Assembly: GCA_037349105.1 (NCBI GenBank)
Contig: JAYJMM010000039.1
Location: forward strand, 7,532,501 to 7,596,500
DNA length: 64,000 bases
Direction: 5' to 3'
Source of the DNA: Limnomonas spitsbergensis
Taxonomy: Eukaryota; Chlorophyta; Chlorophyceae; Chlamydomonadales
Shown: positions 62,780-64,000 of the stretch, piece after piece
How the letters are laid out: each line of letters starts with the position of its first letter
Numbering within the stretch: the first letter of the stretch is position 1
The notes under the pieces: model-generated
Told to the model about the DNA's origin: nothing
Database searches by the model: none
The model's input: only the letters and a program-made list of their open reading frames with translations
Made by a program: the position numbers and the translations under genes

Positions 62780-63737
62780 CGATCTGTTTGAGCCATACAT
62801 CTGAAGCGCTGGTTGGTTACCCGTCGGTAGAAGCCGTCAATCTGACCTCGTGAGGAAGACGAGCTTTAAAGGAGGACAAACTGCTGCTTGTTTTTCGTTG
62901 AACACAGCGAGCAACGGCGATATCTGGGATTATATTTGAATTCCCCAACCAAGGTATTCTTCTTACCGATACTGCAGCCGATACCGGTAGCTTCATTGTA
63001 GCTACCTTGGAACTTTTAGATCTTGATTTTTAATAACCAACCCATAACCCTCTACCAGCGACGTTTCACGCCTTGTAAGCTCACGATTTCTTCTTATCAG
63101 CTTTCCTCTTCCCTTTTCGGAGATATAGCCATCATTATGGCATGCTGCGCTTGGATCATGGTAATCATGGCCAAGCTAGTGGCTTGGGATTTGTCTATTT
63201 ATTTCAAAAAACATGCAATGGCTGCTGAACAGCTGGCCACAGCGGGCATGACAACAGTTGAGATCATTAAGGTTAGGCTCGTGCACTCGGCCAACGAAAG
63301 GACAGCAGAGGCCACGGAAAAGAAAGGTCAGATGTCAAGAATCATCATCTGCTCCAACATAACCCTCAATGCACCCACATACATTATTTTGCAACGCAAA
63401 TACCATTCATGTCAATACACTCATCTTCCAACAGGATCACCACAGTAGTCCCCTTCCCACATTCATCTGATTCCCTAGGCTAACCATTTCCATCCCTCAT
63501 TTTGCAATCTCCCGGCGTTAGGTAGCTTTGGCATCATAAGCGCCTTCTTCATGTGGGTCGTGCGCCTTTGGGCCACCATGATGATGCCGCTGCTGCTGGC
63601 GGCAGACTTGGTGGAGAGCAGCGCTTTCGAGCTACACTAGGCAAGGGTGCACGGGGTAGACCCCACCCTGCAAGTCTCGCTTGTGCTGCTAGGAAGTGGC
63701 TTTGGCTTCTTCTGCGCGGCTTCGGACATGAACTTCG
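62780..63737 (+). pseudogene. membrane-protein locus, copy 2 (inverted 5' exons)
   Basis: Reverse complement of about 35450-36420. Exon ACCAWIMVIMAKLVAWDLSI lies on the plus strand at 63060-63330. The three-helix exon starts near 63521 but carries TAG at 63638-63640 (SSAFELH-stop-ARVHG), where copy 1 has Trp. The inversion and the stop make it non-functional. Confidence 0.7.
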
Positions 63738-64000
63738 GTCATAAAAGCCGCCCAAGGTGGGTTTTTTCCGCCTGTGGGAAGTTCATGTCCGAAGCCGCGC
63801 AGAAGAAGCCAAAGCCACTTCCTAGCAGCACAAGCGAGACTTGCAGGGTGGGGTCTACCCCGTGCACCCTTGCCCAGTGTAGCTCGAAGGCGCTACTCTC
63901 CACCAAGCCTGCCGCCAGCAGCAGCGGCATCATTATGACCGCCCATAGGCGCACGAGCCACATGAAGAAGGCGCTTATGATGCCAAAGCTACTTAAGGCC
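63525..64000. repeat. large inverted repeat (palindrome)
   Basis: The left arm ending near 63737 (CGGACATGAACTTC) is repeated in reverse complement from 63778 (GAAGTTCATGTCCG) to the window edge, around a 40-bp spacer. Arms exceed 200 bp with few mismatches. Both arms are the three-helix exon of the membrane protein. The right arm has Trp (TGG) where the left has TAG. Confidence 0.9.
63778..64000 (-). pseudogene. membrane-protein three-helix exon, direct copy at window edge
   Basis: Minus strand, reading MWLVRLWAVIMMPLLLAAG then SLVLLGSGFGFFCAASDM, open throughout, matching 35656-35430. Its upstream exons would lie beyond the window. Confidence 0.6.

Overview
The window is eukaryotic nuclear DNA, most probably from a green-lineage alga. 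Genes are split into many short exons with GT-AG introns, intergenic DNA is full of minisatellites and polypyrimidine tracts, and there is a giant Ty3/gypsy-type element carrying a DNMT3-like cytosine methyltransferase, a combination I know only from algae and dinoflagellates. Genus cannot be set from this sequence. No bacterial operon, rRNA, convincing tRNA gene or CRISPR array is present.

Layout. (1) 1-2484: 5' end of a broken copy of the splicing helicase gene PRP16 (copy alpha, minus strand) and 2 kb of flank. (2) 2485-21910: one recent insertion, a 19.4-kb retroelement with a single intact 5481-codon ORF. (3) 21915-30541: PRP16 copy beta, minus strand, core helicase deleted. (4) 30550-36130: exons of an unidentified multi-pass membrane protein, minus strand. 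(5) 36170-37385: spacer. (6) 37390-42681: PRP16 copy gamma, minus, centre deleted. (7) 42782-44831: flank nearly identical to 436-2484. (8) 45690-55765: PRP16 copy delta, minus, the most complete, but without the Walker A exon. (9) 55985-59520: second copy of the membrane-protein locus. (10) 59561-61832: inverted N-terminal PRP16 segment (copy epsilon, plus strand) between 40-bp direct repeats. (11) 61833-64000: remaining membrane-protein sequence, partly inverted, ending in a long palindrome.

The retroelement is the centrepiece. Its ORF encodes, in order: gag with a CCHC knuckle, aspartic protease, coiled coil, RS-rich stretch and second knuckle, an unrecognised ~460-residue region, two PHD-like zinc modules with two more knuckles, a hydrophobic helix, gypsy-type reverse transcriptase and RNase H, a DNMT3-like methyltransferase, a DDE integrase and a C-terminal PHD finger. 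Its terminal repeats are not ordinary LTRs. The order is A1-internal-B1-GC-A2-B2, a split-direct-repeat arrangement known from tyrosine-recombinase (DIRS/Ngaro/kangaroo-like) elements. Yet this element has a DDE integrase, TG...CA ends and a 4-bp target duplication, confirmed by an empty site at 44828-44831 in the duplicated flank. A1/A2 and B1/B2 look identical by eye, so the insertion is very young.

The rest is a rearrangement-prone cluster of PRP16 fragments of several ages. An older duplication layer (roughly 96-98% similar by eye) is overlaid by a recent block of about 8.7 kb (1-2484 plus 21915-28120 against 42347-51034) that differs at only scattered positions. No PRP16 copy here can encode a working helicase.
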